A stretch of DNA of 64,000 bases from Odontesthes bonariensis (Eukaryota > Chordata > Actinopteri > Atheriniformes > Atherinopsidae): assembly GCF_027942865.1 (NCBI RefSeq), contig NC_134515.1:18126227-18190226 (forward strand). Reading direction: 5' to 3'. The translations under genes and the position numbers were made by a program. Below the pieces are notes generated by a model. The model searched no databases. It had not been told where the DNA came from and saw only the letters and a program-made list of their open reading frames with translations. Below, in pieces: positions 1 through 10,069 of this stretch (its first letter is position 1; each line of letters opens with the position of its first letter).

Positions 1-720
1 ACATTTCACAATTTCATAAGAAAAAAAAAATCAACTCATCTTGGATTTGATGGCAATAAAATGTCTTAAGAAAATAGACCAAAGGCAACAAAAGGCTGGG
101 GAAGTAAGTGGTCATATGAAGAAACCGCTGAAACTAATTAGATTAAAGCTGCCGTCGGCAACTTTTTTTTAGTCATATTAGCTTGAATTGTCATGGGATT
201 CTGGAAGTAGGATATTAAATAGGCTGTTTAGGAAAAATCCCGAATTCTGTAGCTCTCTCTGAAGCCTGTAATCGTGCTCGAAAAAAATCGAGCGCTCCCG
301 GCTGTTTTTAACCAATCACGTTAGGTTTATTATTGATCTATTATCTGAGCAGAACAGTCACCAACCACGTCTTCCATGCTGAGCGTGAGTCTGCCCCCAG
401 CTTGTGTGCGCGCACACTGGTGTGAACTCACGTGCACAACCTCGTCCACAGAGGGAGAGGGACCTGAAAGTTGTATCAGTTTGAATTTTCCGACTTTAGA
501 CTCGGAATTTTGAAAACCTGCCGACAGCAGCTTTAACTGAAAACAGGTCAGTAATATAACTGGGCATAAAAAGGGCACCTTAGAGAGACAGAATCTCACA
601 GGTAATGATGGGCAGAATTTCAGTAACCTGCAAAAATCTGCATCTGTAAATAGTGAATCAGTTTTAGAATGATGTTCCTCAATGTGCAAGGTACCTGGCA
701 GAACATCAATATTGTAAGCC
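1..720. other. Unassigned AT-rich sequence
   Basis: No gene, RNA or repeat could be recognised. Open frames here are short, have no splice context and resemble no family I know. The stretch ends where a Tc1-like fragment begins. Confidence 0.5.
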
Positions 721-925
721 TGTGATCATCAGGCCCTCGAGCAAGAAAAATGCATAATTCTGTCATTGAGATCACTGCACGGGCTCAGGAACATGGTCTG
801 TGAACACATTTCACTGTGCTATCCACAAAGAGAGGTTAAAGGCCTGTCGTGGGAAGAAAAAGTCATACGTGAACATGATCCAGAAACGCTGCCATCTTCT
901 CTGGGCCAAAGCTTGTTTAAAATGT
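721..925 (+). mobile_element. Tc1-like DNA transposon fragment, decayed
   Basis: On the plus strand, short frames read like the middle of a fish Tc1-like transposase: a stretch reading KMHNSVIEITARAQEHG is followed, after stops and frame changes, by sequence corresponding to a block on repeated Lys/Asn-Met-Ile-Gln-Lys-Arg. Stops and shifts are frequent, so it is a dead fragment. Related sequence occurs at about 26.05-26.17 kb. The family assignment rests on remembered fish Tc1 sequences. Confidence 0.55.
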
Positions 926-1228
926 AGTTGAAAAATTTCATTATTTTTGAAAATCAGTAACGCCATGTCCTCCAGCACGGCTTTGTAGTAGAAGAGTCTA
1001 GGCCTGCATGCAATTCAGACCTTTCAACAACTAAAAATATTTGTCTGGTGACGATACAACAATAACAAAAAAGACACATGACAAACAAGATTCAAGACTG
1101 TCGAGCAACTATGGAGCTTAGGGTTGGACTTTGCCGTGAGGACCCTGCGGCAGAAAAGCTGTAACCTGTGAGAAACATCCACAGAAGCCCTGCTGTGTTG
1201 ATTTTTTTCTGGAAACTGACCTTTACTT

Positions 1229-1911
1229 CCATCCATCCATCCATTATCTTCCGCTGGTCCGGGGATCGGGTCGCGGGGGCAGCAGCTTGAGCAAAGAGAC
1301 CCAGACGTCCCTGTCCCCGGCCACTTCCTCCAGCTCTTCTGGGGGGACCCCGAGGCGTTCCCAGGCCAGCCGAGAGACATAGTCTCTCCAACGTGTCCTG
1401 GGTCTTCCCCGGGGCCTCCTCCCAGTGGGACGGGCCCGGAACACCTCACCGGGGAGGCGTCCAGGAGGCATTCTCACCAGATGCCCGAGCCACCTCATCT
1501 GACTCCTCTCGATGCGGAGGAGCAGCGGTTCTACTCCGAGCCCCTCCCGGATGACCGAGCTTCTCACCCTATCTCTAAGGGAGAGCCCAGCCACCCTGCG
1601 GAGGAAACTCATTTCGGCCGCTTGTATTCGCGATCTCGTTCTTTCGGTCACTACCCACAGCTCGTGACCATAGGTGAGGGTAGGAACATAGATTGACCGG
1701 TAAATCGAGAGCTTCGCCTTCTGGCTCAGCTCCTTCTTCACCACGACGGGCCGGTGCAGAGCCCGCATCACTGCAGACGCCGCACCGATCCGCCTGTTAA
1801 TCTCCTGTTCCATTCGTCCCTCACTCGTGAACAAGACCCCGAGATACTTGAACTCCTCCACTTGGGGAAGGATCTCATTCCCGACCCGAAGAGAGCATTC
1901 CACCCTTTACC
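1229..1911 (-). mobile_element. Rex3/RTE-like LINE, 5'-truncated copy
   Basis: A 219-residue minus-strand frame (1244-1903) reads as the C-terminal end of an RTE-clade reverse transcriptase of the Rex3 type: KYLGVLFTSEGRMEQEINRR, then YVPTLTYGHELWV, SFLRRVAGLSLRDRVRSS and the Arg/Pro-rich GRRPRGRPRTRWRDY block. The plus-strand left end carries a (CATC)n run, which is the GATG-type 3' tail expected for this family. The 9-bp direct repeat CCTTTACTT lies immediately outside each end (1220-1228 and 1912-1920) and is a plausible target-site duplication. The frame has no internal stop, suggesting a fairly young insertion, but it is 5'-truncated and lacks the endonuclease and catalytic RT motifs. 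Confidence 0.85.
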
Positions 1912-1920
1912 CCTTTACTT

Positions 1921-2445
1921 GAATACAATAATGATTTGTCTGCAATGCAGACCCTCACATACCCTTATTCCAAGTATGAAAGTAGCAATGTGTATATCTG
2001 CTGCCTGGGTTCAAAGCCAGCAACCATGAATAATAAAGGATGGGGACCCAATCGACAACACCCATAGAAAACATCCATAGCCTATCTCTCACAGGCATCT
2101 TGCTTGGCTAGTTTGGTCAAGTTGAAGAATGGCAGCTTGTGTCCCCACCTTCACAGTGAGCTCATAGAGCTTCTCTACAGAATTCATGTCAGACCATAAT
2201 CGAGGTAACCTACAGGTGTATACAAATGCAGCTCTAAATGCTAACTGATGCCATTTTGTAGGTCTAATTATCATTTTGATCTTAAGTCCAGGAGGCAGTT
2301 TTAATGGCTAAAGTAACAGTCATCTTATATTTTCGTCAATGCATCACATTTAGATGTTCGATGTTGGATCAAATGTTGTTTTAAATGTTTAAAATGTCAG
2401 ATTAAACCAATGTAAAGTATTGATTCAGGGACATCTTTCAGCATT
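1921..2445. other. Unassigned intergenic sequence
   Basis: Nothing recognisable was seen between the Rex3-like LINE and the next decayed transposase. Confidence 0.4.
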
Positions 2446-2820
2446 TCATATATGCAACTTTGCACACCTAAGCTGTGCTGCCAAGTTCTTTGAAGAGACA
2501 AGAAGCTTTGTTCTGACAATCCTTCCAAACAAGCCATACTTTAACATGCTAAGTGGAGTCCGTAGAGTTATTCCTGGGAATATTAACAACTTTCTTAAAT
2601 GTTTTCCACTTGTGAATAATCTTTCACACTTTAAAATAAATGGGCTCGAAAATGGCCTTATAATCCTTTCTAGATTGACACTGATGTCTTTCCTCTTTGG
2701 CATAGTGTCAACGCGCACCTGAAGGCTCCAGAGCAACAAACTGAGAAAAATTCTGCTTTTATAGAGGTGATCACACTTGCTGATGATCAATTAAACAAGG
2801 GTTTTTGATGAGCAGCCCTT
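2446..2820 (-). mobile_element. Decayed Tc1/mariner-like transposase fragment
   Basis: The minus frame 2446-2790 contains MPKRKDISVNLERII, resembling the start of a Tc1-type transposase, and near its end SMLKYGLFGRIVRTKLLVSS, resembling the block just after the DNA-binding domain. The part between is scrambled. The adjacent DNA at about 2765-2825 looks like a common fish Tc1 element flank. No catalytic DDE region is left. The call rests on recalled family patterns. Confidence 0.5.
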
Positions 2821-3598
2821 GGCGGCTACTTACCCTCTTAATTCCACATGTACACGTGTAATACGCCCAGTAGAGTTGTTCGTCTGAGGTCGGTTACTTA
2901 TTTCTAGTAACTTTTTCATTTTTGTTTTTGTATTACTTTCACCTCTCTATTCAAACAAACTTGCTTTTCTTATGAATTGTGTGTAAGGTAATCTAGCTAC
3001 TTTGTACAGAAAGTGTCAAACGATGTGTTAAACACGCCTTCTTCTCTAAAAACATTGTTCTTCTCTAAAAACATTGCGCCTGAAGAAGAGCGCTTAAATA
3101 AACCAAGCCTGACCTTAACTACCGATGAAGTGCATGTTATTCTGGCTCAAATTTGAGGTTTTATCGATCCAGCTGTCACAAAAAAAGTAAAACCCTAGTC
3201 CAGCAGTACAACACCTTGAAGAAACAGAGCAGTTGAGGCTAATGGGAGTCTAATAGGTTTTACAGTAATGATATATAATCATAAAAAAATTAGAAAAAGT
3301 TCATCTAAGATCTAAATATTTAACCTGATGATTGTGCAGGAGAAAAGTTTGTCTTACATGCTTCTCTTGGTCCACTGAGAATTAACTTCTCTTCCTCCAA
3401 AATCCCAGCTACACAAATGCCTCTGATAACAGGAAACCCAGATCAAGTGAGCTAGATGTCTATATGTTGCTGACATGTGAACTGTAGCCACAAGCATTTA
3501 CACCTGCCACCTTCCCCTGTCTAGCAAAAGACCCAACTCACCAGGTTTGACGGGTTTTACAACATTATTTGCCAACATGCTTTCTGCATTCTACTATA
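2821..3598. other. Unassigned intergenic sequence
   Basis: No gene was seen. A 19-bp block (TTCTTCTCTAAAAACATTG) occurs twice in tandem at about 3039-3076. Confidence 0.4.
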
Positions 3599-4285
3599 CA
3601 CTGTAAAAAAAAAATGTAATTTTACAGGAAATATTCTGTAATTTTTCACAGATTTTTCCTGTTTTCCAATCAAACAATGGAATTCCAGTAGATTTACAGA
3701 TATTTTTTAGTAATTTTAGGTTTTATGTTTAAAATTACAGTTAATTATCCGTAATGTAAGATTACATTAATATTATGTTTTTTAATGACAGTTTATTGTA
3801 TTTGTACATCTTTATCTTTAATTTTACATACAATTTTCTGTATGTTTTTACGGGTTTATCACTTTTATTAAAACAATGTAATAACTGTAAATTAACGGAT
3901 ACTAGTAGTAATTTCAATATTTACCTTTAGAATTACATGTAATGACCAATAATATAATTTACATTATTTCTATGTTTTTTACAGGTAATTTAACATGTTT
4001 CTTTCATATTCAAATGTAATTTTACATCAAATGTGATGTAATTTTACAGATCTTTCCTAATAATTTTAATCAAGAAATGTATATAAAATTACAGAAATCT
4101 ATAGTTATTTCCACAAAATTTCAGGTTATTTAGCATTTATTTGAAGTGATTTCATGTTTTTTAACTGTACATTACTGAAGAAATACAATTGAAAATGTTA
4201 TTTTACGGAACGTGTACTTTAAATAATGCAGTTTTACAGAAAGTATTCCGTATTATTACAGGTTGTAACCTGTAATAATACTGCT
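3599..4285. repeat. AT-rich repeat built on TTTTACAG / CTGTAAA words
   Basis: About 690 bp in which TTTACAG, CTGTAAAT and their complements recur every few tens of bases. It starts at ACACTGTAAAAAAAAAA and ends at a perfect palindrome. The same vocabulary dominates 10.07-11.22 kb, which ends in the inverse motif TTTTTTTTTTACAGTG. It contains no coding frame. It is probably a decayed non-coding teleost element; its class is unknown. Confidence 0.55.
4251..4280. repeat. Perfect 14-bp palindrome (hairpin)
   Basis: Arm TATTATTACAGGTT is followed by a GT centre and its exact reverse complement. It lies at the end of the TTTACAG-rich stretch and may be a transposon end or a cruciform-prone site. 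Confidence 0.8.
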
Positions 4286-4399
4286 GACCAATGTGCTGAC
4301 CAACATATCATTGGGGTCATCAGGTGGGAACCTCTTTTCATTAGTGTTTCGTCTAGTTGCCTTAATTTTTCTTCAATACCTGCAGCTAAGCTTCTTAAT

Positions 4400-4860
4400 A
4401 CTTAGTTATGTCGCCACGTATACCAGCCTTGTGACAGACTAACCTTACAACCTGACAAAATATGCCCTAGAGTTGCAGTACCTGAACATAACGGGTCTCC
4501 ATTTACCCAGAGTTTTAGGTTCTGGGGAGATGGCAATACATCGTATTTTGCCCCTATCAAAAATCTAATACTCCTTTCCTACATACTCCACAGCTCTTTC
4601 CAACTAAGCTTTTTCTTCTCTACACCTTCCCAATTCAACCACCGTCCCTGCTTAGCCTGAGCCACAGCCTTTGTGCCCCATAACATTTCCTCCTGTCTAC
4701 GAACCTGCTCAACAACTAGCTTTCTCTTCTCCTTGGGACCTGCTCTACTCCCCGGGCCAAGCCCCAAGCCTCCCCGGCCTATTTGCACATTACCCACAAT
4801 CTCTGCATGTCTAAGAGCAACCACTACTGGCACTGTAGTAAACATTTGCTACATCCAGAA
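4400..4860 (-). mobile_element. LINE ORF2 C-terminal fragment, decayed
   Basis: The minus frame 4579-4845 includes WLNWEGVEKKKLSWKELWSM. It continues through stops into a region resembling the Cys/His-containing C-terminus found after the reverse transcriptase in a family of fish non-LTR elements (a pattern of the kind LCGK..T-AHIL..GRYRWRHD). Several stops are present. The resemblance is recalled and no search was run. Confidence 0.55.
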
Positions 4861-5770
4861 ATATAACATGCAAGTCTTTCTTCTCAATCTTGGCTGTCTG
4901 AATCTGATGCCAAATCATGCTAGTGTGCTCTAAACACCCTGCGAAACCTGGTATTCCTGCCTTCTGCACAGTAGTATCTATTAAGCTTAAAACCCTAGTT
5001 CAAGCTACAGAAGTTGTTTTTTTCCCTTCTATATTCGCTACACTGTAACTTGGTAAAACTCTGTCAGTTTAACTGGTCAAAATGCATGGTAGAATGTAAA
5101 TAACTACTATGTCCTGGACATAATTGTATTTGTGTATATAAATAGGTATGGTTGTCCTTTACTTTGATTCAAAGTAAAAGACTGAGGAAGAGTGTCATGT
5201 TTAATGTAAAGATACTGCATTTGAAAAACAAAAAAAAACCTCAAGTCATTGTGTACCAGTTGTATGCAGAATGTATGTTATAATGTTAAAATAATAATGA
5301 TTATATATATATTTTATATTTATTGTGTGTGTTAGGGAGAAGGAGTTGCAATATTTCCTTTTTTTTAAATAATAATAATGTGTGTGTGTATATAATATAT
5401 AATAAAAATAAAATATTTTCATTTATGTATTTATTTTCATTAGAAACGCACTTCATTCACTTCATGCAATCAATCTATGCAGATTTTTCTGTTCAAATTT
5501 CAAAGTTGGCGCCTATTTCTAGTTAGCTTCGTCCCGCCCAAAACGACCAACCGGCCAAGTTTGATGAACACAACGCTCCTTCAAACAGGTTCGTAGCGGG
5601 CATGTCATGAGTCAATCACATGAAAGACGTGCCCTAATAGGAATTGACCTCATGATCTCCAAGGAGGAGTATGAGACACCCACAATGGACATTGTCAACC
5701 AAACGCTTTTATAGGTAAGTGTCCCAGATAACGCATGTGAACGATATTTTAATTCATTTTCATACCTCCA
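4861..5770. other. Unassigned AT-rich sequence with short TA/TG microsatellites
   Basis: No gene was found. 5290-5430 is very AT-rich with TA, TG and AATAAT runs. Confidence 0.4.
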
Positions 5771-5877
5771 GTGGACAGCATTGAAGCTAACGTTAGCAGC
5801 CCTCGAGTGGACAGCCTTGAAGCTAACGTTAGCAGCCCTCGAGTGGACAGCATTGAAGCTAACGTTAGCAGCCCTCT
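5771..5877. repeat. 36-bp minisatellite, three copies
   Basis: The unit starts GTGGACAGCATTGAAGCTAA and ends GCAGCCCTCGA. Two full copies and a third nearly full copy are almost identical, differing at about one base (CATT versus CCTT). Each contains AGCTAACGTTAGC, itself a palindromic word. The reverse frame is open across the array only because 36 is divisible by three; I do not call it a gene. Confidence 0.9.
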
Positions 5878-7500
5878 GATAAATTGTTACCATTATATAA
5901 GCTGTTAGCAGATAACTATCGTTTTGTATAGTTTTGAGACTAAGTGACTGGTGGCAACCAGGACATTTTATTTGACAGCTGAAGTATTAATTGTTAACAT
6001 GCGCTTTCGGTCAAAGCCTTTTCTAACATGGCCAGATGTTAGTCGTAATTGTGTTGCTCTTTGCTGATATATGTTCATAAAAGTTGTTATCCGTGATATG
6101 AATGCGGTCAAACTGCTGTATGCTGCTCTGTGTAATGTCCCACTCATCCTGCATGAGATCTAAGTTTTTTTTGTTTTGTTTAATTAGTTTTGTTCGAGCA
6201 TTAGCATGCTAAATTAGCCTGTTCACTGCTGTCTTCCCTCGCAAGAGTCTACTCTGTTTTTTCACCATAAAAGTTTATTTCTTTCTATCGCCCCAGGTGT
6301 GGAGATGTTTGTTCGTTTGTGTTTAAAATAATGTTGTTAATCTCTGGCTCTGCCCTGTACAAGTTTGTTGATGCTAAATTATACAGATGCCTTCTGAATG
6401 TGATATTAGTCTATTTGGATTTAAACGTTAAACTGCGATAGTGAAATGTGGGTTTTTAGGTTACCATATTAAGTTTGGTTGCCTAATTGTTGAATCTATT
6501 TTTTTTTTTTAAAGCAAAACTTTAAATACTGAAGCATTGAAAGCAGAAACTTAACCTGTTTAAAGGACCAGTGTATGTTATTTCTTGTAATTTAATTTTA
6601 CTGTACTAAATTGATTATTTTATTGTAAGATTTAAGTTAAAAAGCCTTTTCTAGCTCACACACAGCTCACGATTTCTGTGTTTCTGTTTGTCACCGCAGT
6701 TGCCAAGTAAAGATTTAGAGATCCAGTCCTGACTCCTACGTCTCCTTTCAAACTCGGGACACAACAGAGACATACAATGGAGATGGGTACATATATTTAA
6801 TATATGATAGAGGATGACTCCCAGTGATAATGACTACTCAACCCAATGAGACACAACAAAGACTGTGCTTCTCTTGAGTGGAATTACTTTCCTATTTCCT
6901 TGGAGATGGTAAGGACAAATAACATTTTTCCAATCCATAAAACTAGATTCGAGCTTGCAATTAAAACCTGTGCAGATGGACATACTTCCTACCTGTCTCA
7001 GGGGAGATGCACTGGCTGTCATTACCACCAGAGGTGCAGCAAGACTACGATGACTATAGATAAATTACATTTTTGGTACATGTTAATTTGTGAGCGTTTA
7101 TTAGCTTTGGACAGAGCCAGTCTGACCTTTTTTCTCCTGTTTCTCCATATGTGTGTGTGAGCTGCTCGTATTGATGTCATGCCTGTAAAAAAGCAGACTT
7201 CGACCTGGAGAAGGTAAGACCATATTTATTTCTCTGTAAAACTCAGTATATAACTGCATGAATCTATTTCGGAAAGAGAAGTGTTATCAAGATCTGTGAT
7301 TGACATGTTTAAAGTTTTAATTTGAGCAAATCTTACTTTTAAGAATATAATGTTGATAGGAGTAATGTGCTGAGTGTAATCTCTAAAGAGAATGTTTATC
7401 ACTCTTTATTTCTGCTCTTCTGTGTCTCTTAGTTTGGAAATAAAGTGGCACATTGTTGGCTTTGCTAGAAATGCTCAGCAGCTTGTGGATCACAAGGCAG
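5878..7500. other. Unassigned intergenic sequence
   Basis: No gene could be supported. Short frames at 6834-7160 on both strands have no family match I recognise and no clear exon structure. Confidence 0.4.
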
Positions 7501-7578
7501 ACCCCAGCAGCCGAGCAAGTGAACAGACCCCAGCAGCCCAGCAAGTGAACAGACCCCAGCAGCCCAGCAAGTGAACAG
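7501..7578. repeat. 26-bp minisatellite, three copies
   Basis: The unit starts ACCCCAGCAGCCCAGCAAGT and ends GAACAG. It occurs three times head to tail (7501-7526, 7527-7552, 7553-7578); the first copy has a single C-to-G change. Confidence 0.9.
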
Positions 7579-7854
7579 ACAGTTTGAAATGATCTGACGA
7601 TGATACGCGCACAGTATGTATTGCCCAAATTGAATGTATTCTAAAATTATTTTTACATTTGTTTGATTTGCAAGAAATGGTTACAAAGTTTAATGGCCAT
7701 GACCTAAGTCCAAATATTGCTGATCGTCTTCATAAGCTCCTCTTGTGCTTCACAATTGTGGAACAGAGTCCAGCTCCCAATCCACATTCATTGCATTGAG
7801 AAAAAGGCCTCAAAATTACTAGGGATGCACCGATGTATCGGCTCCTCCGTAACT

Positions 7855-7920
7855 CAGTGGGGTTAAGCACTTTGGATCGCCTTGTTGCTGAAAAGTGCTA
7901 TATAAATACATTTCACTTCA
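7855..7920 (+). mobile_element. LINE/SINE 3'-end fragment
   Basis: The stretch around GCACTTTGGATCGCCTTGTT and AGTGCTATATAAATAC is the kind of 3' tail shared by teleost L2/Rex1-like LINEs and SINEs that borrow their tails. Only the tail is present. It is preceded by GATGCACCGATGTATCGG, like the end of a hAT-type miniature element. Confidence 0.5.
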
Positions 7921-8370
7921 CTTCACTACACTATATGGCACTGAAAGGATCAGATATTTAGCTAAATTACAATAAGACTGAGTTATTAAGTGCATATAGA
8001 CACCTTAATCTGACAAGAAATTGGATTGATACTGTTACTCGGATCGGATTAAGACCCCGAGATAACTCGGTTGAAAGTCAAATTAAACTTGCTTGTAGAC
8101 GCTGAAGCACGTGGTGAATTAGACTTTGCGTTCTGCGCATGCTCGAGATTTTTTTCCTGGGGGTGGGAACCGTAAAGGCTGATTCTTACTCGGCGCAACC
8201 TCGCTCTTACTAGCTGGTCGCAAATGGCGCAAACGGTCACGTGACCCAAAATTCCGCCACGCCCCCCGTCGCAAGCTAGAAAATCCTCGCGCGGCGCAAG
8301 GGCGCGCACACAACTTTTTTTCTGATTTCGCGCGCGCTCAACCGGAAACAGCTGACCAAGAAAAAGAAAA

Positions 8371-8451
8371 AATGAACACTGTAGAGACCGCGGTGACCGA
8401 GAGGGTGCGCCTCTACAAACATCTGTACGACACGTCTATGAAGTTACACTA
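8371..8451 (+). pseudogene. MADF (Myb/SANT-like) DNA-binding ORF start of a Harbinger element, truncated
   Basis: The frame starts ATG and reads MNTVETAVTERVRLYKHLYD before stopping after 26 residues. A start of this kind (RLYKHLYDTS) is typical of the MADF-domain accessory protein of PIF/Harbinger elements, which normally continues for hundreds of residues. The rest is removed by the internal deletion. Confidence 0.6.
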
Positions 8452-8775
8452 GGGCAACGTTTGACAAAGTTCGTCTTGTTGCAAAGGACGAACATTCCAC
8501 CTTCTCTTCTGTTTTTGCCGCAGCCGCTTAGCTCTGAGATACATATACAGTTCTACACCCAGAGTAAATTCATTCCGCATCAGATGTGCCAGCCTCTGCT
8601 GACGTGACACCACAGGTGGCATTGTGTATGCTTTCTTCGTATGCTTTTCAGCTTGTTTCCTCAACAGTGACGCTCGCTGGTCTGGAGAGAACTGCAAATG
8701 TGACGCATTCTCGGCGCAAACTGTGCTTATGAGCTGAAGGAACTGTGAAGGGGCTGGCGCTTTCGATGACGTCAT
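8449..8775 (-). pseudogene. Harbinger transposase N-terminal ORF, truncated
   Basis: From a start at 8775 the minus frame encodes about 108 residues, ending with a Lys/Arg cluster and RRWNVRPL, close to the RRWWVRP motif near the N-terminus of HARBI1-like transposases. It stops soon after. The DDE nuclease domain is absent. The frame is also open upstream, through the right terminal repeat into the adjoining hAT element, but that extension is incidental. Confidence 0.6.
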
Positions 8776-8824
8776 TAATGGTTCTCGAGCCGTTTGCGCC
8801 GAGTAAGAATCAGGCTTAAGTCGC

Positions 8825-9807
8825 CAGGGACGCAGGAACACATTTTCACCAGGGGGTGCTGGGGGGGATTCATTTTTTTTAGATGCAATTTCCTGCATTC
8901 TAATCAATTTTAGGGTGAGGAATAGCGAATCCATTGGCTATCTGACTTACTCTCGCATGTTTTATGTAGCCTAAACAAGGAGGCTAGATTTTACCATTTT
9001 TTTATTTTAAATCTCACGTTGAAATGATCAAGTTCTTCTTGCGGAAGGGAAACGCGCACCTGATGTGGAGACGTATCGCATAAGAGACGAGGACGCGCTC
9101 AAGAGAAAATCGCGCTGCCCTGGCACTTTGTCTTTGGTGCATGGGCAGTGTGAAACTCTCTCGCTCTCCTGGGCACACAGCGGAAGCAGCCGCGCTGATT
9201 CTCCTCAGACTTGCGCTCATTCAATGAACTACAGCAAAGTAATAATGAAAAAAGAAATACACAGTACCAATTAGGCATGCATTAGTCTGCTATTCTGAAA
9301 TAGTAGCCTGATAACATAAAGGAAACTAGAAAAATAATTAGGCTAATCAAGCAGCAAAACCACACAACTAGCTGAGAACAATTTAAAAAAGCGAACTTAA
9401 TTAAAAGCATTGCTTACCAGATGGAATAACTCCAAAGGTTGCCTTGCGCTCTGGTGTGGCACTGATGAACTCCCTCATAAGGGCGCATTGCTGCTAGCTT
9501 GACACCACAAGCTAAATAAACAAACGTCTCTCCCGTCACACTGTTCTACGCCACTGTTCTTTCCGGTCTGGTTGAGGTCTAAAAGTTTATCATTCATTTC
9601 AAACCAAATTTTTAAAAGACATTTAAAACTACTTATAAGTATGAAAAAAGTAGAAAACATTCATATTTTGTGTTTTTATTTTAGAATAATAATTAGGGGG
9701 AGAAAAACTATGCCTGAATTTAGGCTAATACACAAGTGGTGTAGTTGCGTCTGTTGTCCAGTGGGGGGTGCTGCAGCACCCGGAGCACCCCACTTCCTGC
9801 GTCCCTG
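8825..9807. mobile_element. hAT-type non-autonomous element (983 bp) with 8-bp target duplication
   Basis: The left end CAGGGACGCAGGAA (8825-8838) is exactly inverted at the right end (9794-9807). The 8-bp repeat TAAGTCGC flanks the element on both sides (8817-8824 and 9808-9815), as expected for hAT superfamily insertion. Next to each end are G-rich/C-rich 'GGGGGTGCTG' type subterminal sequences. No transposase domain was recognised inside. Confidence 0.85.
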
Positions 9808-10069
9808 TAAGTCGCTATCGGTTCCCTGTTGTAGTCGCCATCGGAAAGAAAAACACCGCGATTGAGAATGCGCCGTTGTGCATCGCATTTGTGCAATAAG
9901 CAGCTCATCACAAATTAAATATACGAAATATAGAGGGACGTAGCTTCATCTTGCTCTTCATTCACCATTTTCTCGAATGCCTGAGTTTGGTGTTGAAGGG
10001 GTCAACCGGAAGTGGCTCTATCGATTTTTGGAAGTAAAACACTATATTGAACAATTATATAAAGTAACT

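Larger units (their letters stand above)
8176..8816. mobile_element. PIF/Harbinger DNA transposon, internally deleted (641 bp)
   Basis: Terminal inverted repeats begin AGGCTGATTCTTACTCGGCG on the left and, reverse-complemented, AGCCTGATTCTTACTCGGCG on the right, with one mismatch in 20 bp. The element is flanked by TAA on both sides (8173-8175 and 8817-8819), which fits the 3-bp TNA target duplication of PIF/Harbinger. It keeps the beginnings of both expected genes, a MADF-like frame on plus and a transposase-like frame on minus, with their 3' parts missing. This is how a non-autonomous derivative forms by internal deletion. Confidence 0.85.

Noticed and set aside
5612-5893. 93-residue minus frame across the 36-bp minisatellite
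   Set aside because: It is open only because the repeat length is a multiple of three. There is no signal peptide, domain or splice context to support a gene.
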